A DNA stretch of 11,300 bases from JAKFWF01 sp041745515. GTDB taxonomy: Bacteria > Pseudomonadota > Alphaproteobacteria > Rhizobiales > Hyphomicrobiaceae. This document shows positions 1 to 6,936 of this stretch, one piece after another. Under the pieces are notes generated by a model. It was given only the letters and a program-made list of their open reading frames with translations, had not been told where the DNA came from and did no database searches. The translations under genes and the position numbers were made by a program. Where the stretch lies: assembly GCA_041745515.1 (NCBI GenBank), contig JBGTIU010000009.1, positions 1 to 11,300 on the forward strand, written 5' to 3'. Within the stretch, counting starts at the first letter, position 1, and every line of letters begins with the position of its first letter.

Positions 1-195
1 GCCGCCGGGGCCGCACAGATGTGGCTCGACCACCTGCAGCGTGAACGCCGCGGCAATGCCCGCGTCGAACGCATTGCCGCCGCGTTCGAGAATGCCCATG
101 GCGACGGCGGTCGCGATCCAGTGTGTCGTGGCCGCGACACCGAAGGTCCCGTCGATTTCGGGCCGCGTGGTGAAAGTGCTTGGATTGACGGACAT
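1..195 (-). CDS. Gamma-glutamyltransferase family protein, N-terminal part (cut by window edge)
   Basis: Only the first 65 codons are present; the gene runs off the left edge. The translation contains GVAATTHWIATAVAMGILE, then GGNAFDAGIAAAFTLQVVEP and HLCGPGG. This is the characteristic N-terminus of the gamma-glutamyltransferase (Ntn-hydrolase) family, whose members process into two subunits and transfer or hydrolyse gamma-glutamyl groups of glutathione or related amides. The catalytic Thr of the small subunit lies outside the window. No signal peptide precedes the domain, so a cytoplasmic enzyme is likely, unlike periplasmic E. coli Ggt. The ATG at 195 has only a weak ribosome binding site. 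The gene lies 63 bp downstream of two small exported-protein genes on the same strand. The family is clear; the substrate cannot be told from this fragment. Confidence 0.88.
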   Translation of the reverse strand, partial: MSVNPSTFTTRPEIDGTFGVAATTHWIATAVAMGILERGGNAFDAGIAAAFTLQVVEPHLCGPGG

Positions 196-258
196 GGCCA
201 CGTTCTCGAGCTCTGGTCGGAGCCGAGGTTATAGCACTGCTCCAGCCAAATAGGCGCT

Positions 259-669
259 CTATGGTCTGCCGTAGCAGCCGGCGATGCAACCGGGCACGCT
301 GGCTGGCGGAGTCAACGCTCCGTTTTGGCTAGCTTGGCCCGAGCCGGGCCGTTTCGCGGCTCGCGCACTCTCCCTCGCAGCTTCAGCAGCCAGCGCGTTC
401 TTGGCGCGCTCGAAGGCCGCCGTTCGCAGCGCATCCATTTCGGCTTTGACTTGGGCCGAGTCGCGTTCGGCGGGCTTGCACTCGGCTTCAACGGACTTCT
501 TGGCCGGCTTCTTTTCGGATTTGCCAGCGGGGCTGTTTTCGACACAGTTTTTGGGATCAGCCTTGGCTGGAGCAGGGCCGGCGCTGACATCGGCCGCGGC
601 AACCATCATTGCTCCGGTGGAGAGCAGGAATAGTGCTGAAACCCGCAGTTTCGGAAGGTGGCGATGCAT
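259..669 (-). CDS. Small exported protein with C-terminal Cys-x3-Cys-Tyr motif (A)
   Basis: A 136-residue protein of no family I recognise. Residues 1-30 look like a Sec signal peptide: basic start, hydrophobic stretch LFLLSTGAMMVAAA, and a likely cut after DVSA. The mature part is Lys/Ala/Glu rich with a probable helix around 73-106. It ends in GCIAGCYGRP (Cys128 and Cys132), with two further cysteines at 42 and 64. The ATG at 669 follows AAGGG eight bases upstream. The preceding gene stops only 9 bp before this start, so the two are almost certainly co-transcribed. That upstream product shares the AFERA[KR] helix and the C-[IL]-A-G-C-Y ending, so the pair look like diverged tandem duplicates. 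The paired cysteines suggest a periplasmic disulfide or a metal/redox site, but that is inference only. Confidence 0.75.
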   Translation of the reverse strand: MHRHLPKLRVSALFLLSTGAMMVAAADVSAGPAPAKADPKNCVENSPAGKSEKKPAKKSVEAECKPAERDSAQVKAEMDALRTAAFERAKNALAAEAARESARAAKRPGSGQASQNGALTPPASVPGCIAGCYGRP

Positions 670-678
670 GGACTGCCC

Positions 679-1038
679 TTACCTGTAACAGCCCGCCAGG
701 CACGTCGACGTACCTGTCGTATTTGCGGGCGTGCTGCTGATCTGGCCGCCACTGGAGCGCTCGGCCTCGAGGGTGCGTCGCGCACGTTCGAAGGCGCTTG
801 CCTGGAATGACTGCCGTTCGGCCTGCGCCGGTGTCGCGCTGTGTGCCTTCGTCGCGGTCTCCTGCGTTTTCTCGGCGGATAACCTGGGTACCACAACGAC
901 GCCGCCACTGTTGCTGCTGCGGCCATCGCGCTTAATGCCTTTGCGGGCGTTGGCATCGGTTGCCGTCAAACCCATTGCCGCGCCACAGAGGAGCAGGCAG
1001 AACACCCAGGCTGGACGTTTTGAACGGCATTGACGCAT
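679..1038 (-). CDS. Small exported protein with C-terminal Cys-x3-Cys-Tyr motif (B)
   Basis: A 119-residue protein of no recognised family. The N-terminus has basic residues (RQCRSKR), a hydrophobic core (WVFCLLLCGAAMG) and a likely cut after DANA at residue 31. No valid lipobox is seen: the residue before Cys18 is Leu. The mature protein has a Gly/Val patch (GGVVVVPRL), a charged helix containing SAFERARRTLEAE (81-93), a Ser/Thr/Asn/Gly-rich stretch, and the ending CLAGCYR (Cys113, Cys117). The last two elements match its downstream neighbour. The ATG at 1038 has GGGGA about seven bases upstream. The gene starts 57 bp after the TRAP permease stop, so it could be the distal part of that transcript or have its own promoter; neither a terminator nor a clear promoter is visible in the gap. 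Confidence 0.72.
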   Translation of the reverse strand: MRQCRSKRPAWVFCLLLCGAAMGLTATDANARKGIKRDGRSSNSGGVVVVPRLSAEKTQETATKAHSATPAQAERQSFQASAFERARRTLEAERSSGGQISSTPANTTGTSTCLAGCYR

Positions 1039-1095
1039 GAGAATTCCCCGGCACGCGACTGCGCGGGATCATAGGATCAACGGCATAACGAATGC

Positions 1096-3270
1096 TTAAT
1101 CCCGGCGGTAAATGATCTGTCGCACAAGGATTGGCGACGCGAGCACGAGGCCGATGGCGATGCTGGTCCAGGACGCGTAGATCATCGGCATGGCGGCGGC
1201 GGCCAGGATCAGGCATTCCCACCAGGCGAGCGGCGCCAGCGCATAGCGTGTGAACACCGCCGACAGCGCCGCGATTGATAGAATACAGCCGATGGTGGCC
1301 GCGAAGAAGCTGCTCAAGGTGAAATCCTTGACCATGATCAGCATCGAGGGCGAGGCAACGAACACGAACGGCACCAGCACCTTGCCGAGCGCGAGACGAA
1401 ATGCCGTGTTGCCGGTTTTGAATGGATCGGCGCCGGCCATGCTGGCGCCCGCATAGGCCGCGATCGCGACCGGCGGCGTCACGTCCGCCAGCACGCCGTA
1501 GTAGAACACGAAGAAATGCGCGACCAGCGGCGCGACGCCCAACAGCCCGAGCGTCGGCGCTGCGACCGTCACCATGATGATGTACGTTGCCGTCGTTGGC
1601 ACGCCGCAACCGAGCAGGATGCAGACGATGGCGGTCAGCAACAGCGTGTAGAACAGCGTCGCCGCTTTCATGTCGAAGGGCAGGAAGGGTACGATGCCAA
1701 GTGTTATGCCTGCCATGGTGTCGGCCAGCGACGTGACGATGAACGAGATCTTGAAGCCGACGCCGGTCAGCGTGACGACGCCAACGATGATGCCGACCGT
1801 GGCAGCCGCTGCGCCAACGCCGATCGCATACTTGGCGCCCATGATGAAGGCATCTGCCATGTGGTCGAGTTCGGCGCGGCCATCGGCGCGTGTGAAACCC
1901 CCATGCAGCATCATGGCGAGCGCACCCGCAAACAGCAGGAAGTTGATGCTGATCGTCATGTCGCCGACGGCCAATTGCTCGCGCAGCATGTCGGTTGGCG
2001 CCGCAATGCAGATGACAGCCGTGAACAGCAGACCAGCGAGTTTCCTGTTGGCGGCAAATCCCAGCAGCAGGCAGCCGGTGATGCCCCAGAACGCCGCGAG
2101 ATAAGGCGTGTAGCCTGTGAACAGGATGACGATCAGCGCGATTAACGGGGCCAAAGTTGGCCAGTCCCGGGCGAACACGTCGCGCAGCCTCGGGATCTCG
2201 GCATCGGTGAGCCCGCGCATGCCGGTTTTCTTGGCTTCAAAATGTACTTGGCAAAGCAAGCCGAAAAAATGCATGAACGCCGGCACGATGGCCGCCACGA
2301 CGATGGTGCCGTAGGGCAGGTTCAGGAACTCGACCATCAGGAAGGCCGCCGCCCCCATGATCGGCGGCGTGATCTGCCCGCCCGTCGCCGCAGTGCTTTC
2401 CACGGCCGCCGCATAGTGCCGCTGATAGCCGAGCCGGATCATCATCGGGATGGTGAGCGAGCCGACGGTCACGGTGTTGGCGACGGAAGACCCGGAAATC
2501 ATCCCGAACAGCGCCGAGCCGAAGATCGAGACTTTGGCGGGGCCACCGGCGAACCGCCCGGCCGCCGCCGCGGCGACACCCAGGAACAGCCGGCCAAGGC
2601 CCACCTTTGTTGCCAGCACGCCGAACAGCACGAAGTGGAACACGTAGGTCGCGACCACGCCGAGGGCTACGCCATAGATGCCCTGGCTCGTCAGGTAAAG
2701 GTGGTTGACGAGATAGCTCCAGCTCGAACCTGGATGCAGGAAGATGCCCGGAAACCAGGTGCCGTAGAGGGCATAGACGATCGCACAGACCGCGATGATC
2801 GGCAGCCCCCAGCCGATGCTGCGGCGGGTCGCCTCGAGCAGCACGATGATCAGAACAGTGCCCATCGCCACGTCGAGGCGGCTAGGATTGCCGACGCGAT
2901 CGGCGAGGTCGTGGAACACCCACGGCACGTAAAGAGCTGCAGCAACGGCCGCCAACGAAAGCGTCCAATCGATCAGTGGCACACCGCCGGGGCTCAATAC
3001 TGTCGAGGGGCGCGGCGTCCTCCCGAGGCGCGGCAGAAACGCGAACACGAGAAAGATCAGGCCGATCACAAAAGCCAGATGAATGCCGCGATGTGTGGTT
3101 TCCTCCAACAGCCCAAAGCCGGCCGTGTAGTAATGAAAAAACGACAGGACCAGCAGCAGGCCGCCGATCAGCAGCCCCGGGCCCCGCGCGACCTTTCGGA
3201 AGTTGATCTCCGGATCGAGCTCTTCTTCGAGACGGCGTGCTTCGGTTTCGGAGATGGTCTCGATGGCCAT
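1096..3270 (-). CDS. TRAP transporter permease, fused 4TM/12TM (TAXI type)
   Basis: A 724-residue inner-membrane protein with a short charged cytoplasmic N-terminus (SETEARRLEEELDPEINFRK) followed by many hydrophobic segments. The order is a DctQ-like 4TM unit and then the 12TM DctM-like transport unit. The diagnostic block is GRFAGGPAKVSIFGSALFG, followed by MISGSSVANTVTVG and TGGQITPPIMGAAAFLM, as in TAXI-type fused permeases. These use an ion gradient to take up a substrate delivered by a periplasmic TAXI binding protein; many carry carboxylates or amino acids. I place the start at the ATG at 3270, with AGGA 12 bases upstream, rather than the in-frame GTG at 3300, because the MAIET start gives the usual cytoplasmic leader. 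No TAXI receptor gene lies beside it in the window. The substrate is unknown. Confidence 0.93.
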   Translation of the reverse strand: MAIETISETEARRLEEELDPEINFRKVARGPGLLIGGLLLVLSFFHYYTAGFGLLEETTHRGIHLAFVIGLIFLVFAFLPRLGRTPRPSTVLSPGGVPLIDWTLSLAAVAAALYVPWVFHDLADRVGNPSRLDVAMGTVLIIVLLEATRRSIGWGLPIIAVCAIVYALYGTWFPGIFLHPGSSWSYLVNHLYLTSQGIYGVALGVVATYVFHFVLFGVLATKVGLGRLFLGVAAAAAGRFAGGPAKVSIFGSALFGMISGSSVANTVTVGSLTIPMMIRLGYQRHYAAAVESTAATGGQITPPIMGAAAFLMVEFLNLPYGTIVVAAIVPAFMHFFGLLCQVHFEAKKTGMRGLTDAEIPRLRDVFARDWPTLAPLIALIVILFTGYTPYLAAFWGITGCLLLGFAANRKLAGLLFTAVICIAAPTDMLREQLAVGDMTISINFLLFAGALAMMLHGGFTRADGRAELDHMADAFIMGAKYAIGVGAAAATVGIIVGVVTLTGVGFKISFIVTSLADTMAGITLGIVPFLPFDMKAATLFYTLLLTAIVCILLGCGVPTTATYIIMVTVAAPTLGLLGVAPLVAHFFVFYYGVLADVTPPVAIAAYAGASMAGADPFKTGNTAFRLALGKVLVPFVFVASPSMLIMVKDFTLSSFFAATIGCILSIAALSAVFTRYALAPLAWWECLILAAAAMPMIYASWTSIAIGLVLASPILVRQIIYRRD

Positions 3271-3420
3271 GGCGATGCGATTCCTGCAGACGTGCGTCAC
3301 ACACTTTGCAGCGCAGCCCCGCGCCGGTCACGGGAAAAGATGATCAGGTTGAGCGTGGGCTGACGACTGGGCGCGACTTCGTCCCTGTTCATTGGCAAAT
3401 ATTGTCAGCGCCGACTGAGC

Positions 3421-3462
3421 ATAAAAGCAAAAAAAGCTGCGCTCCTTGACGGAGCGCAGCTT
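3421..3462 (-). terminator. Rho-independent terminator of the EF-hand gene
   Basis: A perfect 12-bp inverted repeat (3434-3445 with 3451-3462) encloses a 5-base loop. On the minus strand it is followed by a run of seven T (3435-3429), then GCTTTTAT. It sits 24 bp after the EF-hand stop codon and 150 bp before the TRAP permease start. It should end the EF-hand transcript and separate it from the permease. On the plus strand no T-run follows, so it is one-directional. Confidence 0.92.
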
Positions 3463-3486
3463 CACTGATCGACTTCGTGACCAGGC

Positions 3487-3765
3487 TTACTTGATGTGAC
3501 CGGCCTTCATGCCCGCCAAGAACTCAACGCGCGAGATCTTGCCGTCCTTGTCGGTGTCAACCTGCGTCATCATTGCCTTGTGGGGCTCCATCTCGACGCC
3601 ATCGAGCGAACCATTGTTGTTCTTGTCCGCGGACTTGAACTTGGCGTCGGCCATGGCATCAGGCGCGGTTGCACTTGGCGGCGTGGTCGCAGGCGGGCTG
3701 GTTTGCGCCAGAGCCGCAGGGGCAAGTCCGAGCGCGACGACGGCCGCGATTAGCAACGTTCTCAT
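3487..3765 (-). CDS. Small exported EF-hand calcium-binding protein
   Basis: A 92-residue protein. Residues 1-20 are a signal peptide (MRTLLIAAVVALGLAPAALA, cut before Gln21), followed by a Pro/Thr/Ala linker and two canonical EF-hand loops. Loop 1 is DKNNNGSLDGVE (47-58) and loop 2 is DTDKDGKISRVE (70-81). Both keep Asp at position 1, Gly at 6, a hydrophobic residue at 8 and Glu at 12, so both should bind Ca2+ in the periplasm or outside the cell. An in-frame ATG at 3810 would add 15 residues. I chose 3765 because it has AAAGGAT just upstream and opens directly into the signal peptide, and because the predicted transcription start lies at or below 3810. The gene stands alone, with an EcfG-type promoter and a strong terminator. 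Its partner and role are unknown. Confidence 0.9.
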   Translation of the reverse strand: MRTLLIAAVVALGLAPAALAQTSPPATTPPSATAPDAMADAKFKSADKNNNGSLDGVEMEPHKAMMTQVDTDKDGKISRVEFLAGMKAGHIK

Positions 3766-3814
3766 TTCAAGTATCCTTTCCAATGCGTTGATGAAACAAC
3801 CAACGTGCATGAGA

Positions 3815-3840
3815 AACGCAGAGCTGAACGAAGTTGTTCC
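3815..3840 (-). promoter_or_regulatory. Predicted sigma-EcfG (general stress response) promoter
   Basis: On the minus strand GGAAC (3840-3836) is followed, after exactly 17 bases, by CGTT (3818-3815). This matches the alphaproteobacterial EcfG/RpoE2 consensus GGAAC-N16/17-CGTT. Transcription would begin near 3808, leaving a leader of about 43 bases before the EF-hand ATG at 3765 that includes its ribosome binding site. Position, orientation and spacing all fit. The match is exact at the nine consensus bases, but I have only this one site and no regulator gene in the window. Confidence 0.7.
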
Positions 3841-3911
3841 CCCTTCAGCTGGCTGGCGACCACGTCAGCCAGGCGGTAAAGTGTCGCCGGGTTCCGGTGG
3901 AACCAATTCTG

Positions 3912-4607
3912 TCAACCCTCCGTCTTCTCCTCGAACGAGCACAGATTTCTGATGATGCACGCCGGGCAGGCGGGTTTGCGGGCGAGGCAGGTGTAGCGGC
4001 CGTGCAGGATCAGCCAATGGTGCGCGTGCAGGCCGAACCCCGGCGGCACGACCTTCATCAAGGCGGCTTCAACTGCTATCGGGTCTTTGCCGGGCGCCAG
4101 CCCTGTGCGGTTCGCCACGCGGAACACATGCGTATCGACCGCCATCGTCGTCTGACGGAACGCCATGTTGAGAACGACGTTCGCAGTCTTGCGCCCCACA
4201 CCGGGTAACGCGACGAGCGCGTCGCGGTCGGCTGGAACCTGCGAGTCATGCCTGGCGATCAACGCTTCGGACAACCCGATGACGTTCTTTGCCTTGTTGC
4301 GGTAAAGGCCGATGGTCTTGACGTAGTTCCGCACCCGTTCCTCGCCAACGGCCAGCATTTTCTCTGGCGTATCGGCGACGGCAAACAGCGCGCGCGTCGC
4401 CTTGTTTACGCCGGCGTCCGTCGCCTGCGCGGAGAGCACCACCGCGACCAGCAGCGTGTACGGGTTGACGTATTCGAGCTCGCCCTTGGGCTCAGGCTCA
4501 CGCGCCTGAAACCGCGCGAAGATCTCGCGGATCTTGCCGCGCGACAGTTGCTTCCTGAGCGCATGGCCCGGCGGCTTTTTTTCTGACGATATTTTGTTTG
4601 CAGACAT
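3912..4607 (-). CDS. nth: Endonuclease III (DNA glycosylase/AP lyase)
   Basis: A 231-residue base-excision repair enzyme that removes oxidised pyrimidines and cleaves the abasic strand. The helix-hairpin-helix LPGVGRKTANVVL carries the catalytic lysine (Lys130). The catalytic aspartate is Asp148 in AVDTHVFRVANRTGL. The C-terminal [4Fe-4S] ligands are Cys197, 204, 207 and 213, with the classic C-x6-C-x2-C-x5-C spacing. All key residues are intact and the length is slightly above the E. coli enzyme because of a short basic N-terminal extension. I use the ATG at 4607; an upstream in-frame start at 4709 would overlap the divergent gene by 63 bp and adds no conserved sequence. The ribosome binding site is weak. 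Only 39 bp separate this start from the divergent DUF2244 gene, so its promoter must lie partly within that coding region. Confidence 0.96.
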   Translation of the reverse strand: MSANKISSEKKPPGHALRKQLSRGKIREIFARFQAREPEPKGELEYVNPYTLLVAVVLSAQATDAGVNKATRALFAVADTPEKMLAVGEERVRNYVKTIGLYRNKAKNVIGLSEALIARHDSQVPADRDALVALPGVGRKTANVVLNMAFRQTTMAVDTHVFRVANRTGLAPGKDPIAVEAALMKVVPPGFGLHAHHWLILHGRYTCLARKPACPACIIRNLCSFEEKTEG

Positions 4608-4646
4608 GGCTTCATTCGGGCTGGAGAACACAATAGGCTGGTCCAC

Positions 4647-5162
4647 ATGATGGAAAACGGCCACCCGAAGCAAGCGATCGAGCCGTTTCGCGCAGTGCTC
4701 TTCCCGCATCGGTCGCTGAGCCGCCGCGGCTTTGTGCTGCTGATGAGCGGATTATGCTTGATCAACTTCACCGTTGGCGTCGCGTTCTGGGTGATGGGGG
4801 CCTGGCCCGTTCTGGTATTCTGCGGGCTCGACGTGGCGCTGATATACGTCGCGTTCAAACTCAATTTCCGGTCGGGACGCGCCCGTGAGACTGTCGATCT
4901 CAACCCTGAACGGCTGACGGTGACGAGCTTCGAACCTTCAGGCCGGGAGCGATCGTTCGAGTTCAACCCTTATTGGGTGCGTGTGCTGCTGCACGAAAGC
5001 CACGACGGCCGAACCACACTCGAATTGGCGCATCATCACCGTAGATTGACGTTCGGCGGGTTTCTCAACGATGACGAAAAGCGCGAGTTCGCGGACGTGT
5101 TGCGCGACGCGCTGGCGCGCTCACGCGGCAGGGTAGGATTTTCAAGGATCGCTCATGATTGA
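4647..5162 (+). CDS. DUF2244 domain-containing membrane protein
   Basis: A 171-residue protein matching the DUF2244 family by pattern. A short N-terminal segment includes PHRSLSRRGF, followed by two close transmembrane helices (about 27-47 and 52-70). A soluble C-terminal domain then contains LNPERLTVTSFEPSGRERSF, NPYWVRVLLHE and a final FLNDDEKREFADVLRDAL helix. The family has no established function. The ATG at 4647 is followed at once by a second ATG at 4650; the ribosome binding site is poor for both. The gene overlaps the LysE-family exporter by 8 bp, so the two are probably translationally coupled. It diverges from nth, as noted there. Confidence 0.85.
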   Translation: MMENGHPKQAIEPFRAVLFPHRSLSRRGFVLLMSGLCLINFTVGVAFWVMGAWPVLVFCGLDVALIYVAFKLNFRSGRARETVDLNPERLTVTSFEPSGRERSFEFNPYWVRVLLHESHDGRTTLELAHHHRRLTFGGFLNDDEKREFADVLRDALARSRGRVGFSRIAHD

Positions 5163-5790
5163 ATCGCTGTGGGCTTTTATGGCGGTGTCGGTATTCGTCA
5201 TCGTGACGCCCGGCCCCGACACGCTGGTAACTGCGCGCAATGCGCTCATCGCCGGCCGGGGCGCAGGCATAGCAACAGCCGCCGGCGTTGCTGCGGGACA
5301 GCTGATCTGGGTGATCGCGACAAGCCTGGGGTTGGTTGCGCTGCTGCTGGCCTCCGAGCAGATGTTCTTCGCAGTCAGGCTGTTGGGGGCTGCCTACTTG
5401 GTTTGGCTCGGAGTGCAATCGATCGTTCATGCGTGGCGGGCATCGGCTCCGGCCGCAGTCGCCGGCTTCGATCGCGCAGGTCTGCGGCTGACGCGCTCTC
5501 AGGCCTTTCGTCACGGGCTGCTCAGTGATTTGGGCAACCCGAAGATGGCGGTTTTTTTCGCCAGCATCCTGCCGCAGTTTGCAAGCCCTGGAGCCGGGTT
5601 GCTGTCGAGCCTGGTGATGTTCGGGTTGGTATTTGTCGCCATGGCGTTCATCTGGCTGGCAGGGTATTCGGTTGCCATTGCAGCGGCTGGGGCCAGGCTT
5701 CGGCCGTCGAACGTCTGGCGGATATTGGAGAGCGCGGCCGGCGGCGTGCTCATCGTGCTTGGGCTGCGGCTGGCCACAGAGCAGCGGTAG
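5155..5790 (+). CDS. LysE/RhtB family amino-acid exporter
   Basis: A 211-residue polytopic inner-membrane protein with about six hydrophobic segments. The N-terminal signature VTPGPDTLVTARNALIAGRG (17-36) and the later FRHGLLSDLGNPKMAVFFAS (about 120-139) are the two hallmark blocks of the LysE/RhtB translocator family, which exports amino acids and related metabolites by proton exchange. Length is normal and no key region is missing. The ATG at 5155 lies inside the end of the DUF2244 gene and has AAGGATC just upstream. The substrate cannot be deduced: members with this signature handle threonine, homoserine, leucine or cysteine derivatives. No LysR-type regulator is adjacent. The 3' side shows no obvious terminator. 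Confidence 0.92.
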   Translation: MIESLWAFMAVSVFVIVTPGPDTLVTARNALIAGRGAGIATAAGVAAGQLIWVIATSLGLVALLLASEQMFFAVRLLGAAYLVWLGVQSIVHAWRASAPAAVAGFDRAGLRLTRSQAFRHGLLSDLGNPKMAVFFASILPQFASPGAGLLSSLVMFGLVFVAMAFIWLAGYSVAIAAAGARLRPSNVWRILESAAGGVLIVLGLRLATEQR

Positions 5791-5939
5791 CCTGCTGCAT
5801 GAACCGACTTTTACCTGCGCGCTGATCCTCAGCGGCAAGGCGCCGATCCAGATCTTCATGCCCGCACAGGAAACGGGTCGTCGTGCGAGCTTGCCTGCCC
5901 TAGATAAGGGACACCCTCGCTAGTAACCAGGTGAAACCC

Positions 5940-6833
5940 ATGCTGCAACAACTCGACATTCAACCTATCCACTCCCTGAGCGCCGACCGCTCGCAAGACT
6001 ACGAGCACGTCCGTCGCGCCATCCGTTTCCTGTCCGAAACCTGGACCGATCAGCCCGATCTCGAACGGCTGGCGCAGCACCTCGGCCTTTCCGCCGCGCA
6101 CTGCCAGAAGCTGTTCAAGCGCTGGTGCGGGCTCTCGCCCAAGGAGTTCGTTCAGGCCATCACCGTCGATCATGCGCGTTTGCTGCTCGGTGGTTCGGCA
6201 AGCGTGCTCGACGCGGCACACGAGGTCGGACTGTCGGGCGGCAGCCGTCTGCACGATCTGTTCGTCGATCACGAGGCGATGACGCCCGGCGACTACAAGC
6301 GTCGCGGGCAAGGACTTGAAATCTTCTATGGCTTCCATCCCTCGCCCTTTGGCGAGGCCCTGATCCTGGCAACAGTCCGCGGCGTTGCGGGCCTGGCGTT
6401 TGTCAACGAGGACAAGAACCAGACCCGAGCCGAAGCATTGGCAGACATGATGATCCGCTGGCCTGGCGCCACCTATGTCGAGGCGCCGGACAATACAGCG
6501 CCACACATCGCACGCATCTTCTCGCCCGAGGCGTGGCGGCCGGAGCGACCGGTGCGCCTCGTGTTGATCGGCTCCGACTTCGAGGTGCGGGTCTGGCAAG
6601 CGCTGCTCAGAATTCCTATGGGCCGAGCGGTCAGCTACAATGATGTTGCGCGCTATATCGGCAAGCCATCCGCATCGCGTGCCGTCGGCTCGGCGGTCGG
6701 GCGCAATCCGATTTCCTTCGTCGTGCCGTGTCACCGGGTGGTGCGCGGGGACGGCAGCCTTGGCGGCTACCATTGGGGTCTCACCCGCAAGCGCGCGCTG
6801 ATCGGTTGGGAGAGGGGGCGGGTGCTGAACTGA
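5940..6833 (+). CDS. Ada-like methylated-DNA-protein cysteine methyltransferase with AraC-type HTH domain
   Basis: A 297-residue fusion. Residues 23-121 form an AraC-type DNA-binding domain with two helix-turn-helix units (LERLAQHLGLSAAHCQKLFK and SVLDAAHEVGLSGGSRL). Residues from about 215 on form the O6-alkylguanine-DNA alkyltransferase domain: FEVRVWQALLRIPMGRAVSY, SRAVGSAVGRNP with the Arg finger, and PCHRVV with acceptor Cys264. The enzyme moves alkyl groups from O6-guanine to itself and may also regulate genes. It lacks the N-terminal zinc-cysteine (AdaA) domain that repairs phosphotriesters and switches E. coli Ada into an activator. I prefer the ATG at 5940 over the GTG at 5931 because AGGTG sits six bases before the ATG, while nothing suitable precedes the GTG. 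The 149-bp gap upstream should hold its promoter; I see no strong match. Confidence 0.93.
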   Translation: MLQQLDIQPIHSLSADRSQDYEHVRRAIRFLSETWTDQPDLERLAQHLGLSAAHCQKLFKRWCGLSPKEFVQAITVDHARLLLGGSASVLDAAHEVGLSGGSRLHDLFVDHEAMTPGDYKRRGQGLEIFYGFHPSPFGEALILATVRGVAGLAFVNEDKNQTRAEALADMMIRWPGATYVEAPDNTAPHIARIFSPEAWRPERPVRLVLIGSDFEVRVWQALLRIPMGRAVSYNDVARYIGKPSASRAVGSAVGRNPISFVVPCHRVVRGDGSLGGYHWGLTRKRALIGWERGRVLN

Positions 6834-6936
6834 GCGAGCAACACATTTTGGCCACTGCACGGGCGTCGGCTGTCGGGAGCAGGCAACCGTGATATGTCAT
6901 GCGGGCCAGGAAAGAGAATCGCAAGCACGCCGATCC

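Noticed and set aside
2242..3363. A 373-codon plus-strand open frame opposite the TRAP permease, and other long frames at 1516-2145
   Set aside because: Composition (Arg/Asp/Gln/His rich, no domain) is the usual antisense shadow of a GC-rich membrane-protein gene; the minus-strand frame gives a clear family match.
3851..3904. Two small inverted repeats downstream of nth (a 7-bp CTGGCTG/CAGCCAG stem and GGTTCC-ggt-GGAACC) as an nth terminator
   Set aside because: Neither is followed by a T-run on the minus strand, and the stems are short; they may be chance or weak structure.
5856..6860. A 334-codon minus-strand frame opposite the Ada-like gene
   Set aside because: It reads as the complement of a well-supported alkyltransferase/AraC gene, with no domain of its own.
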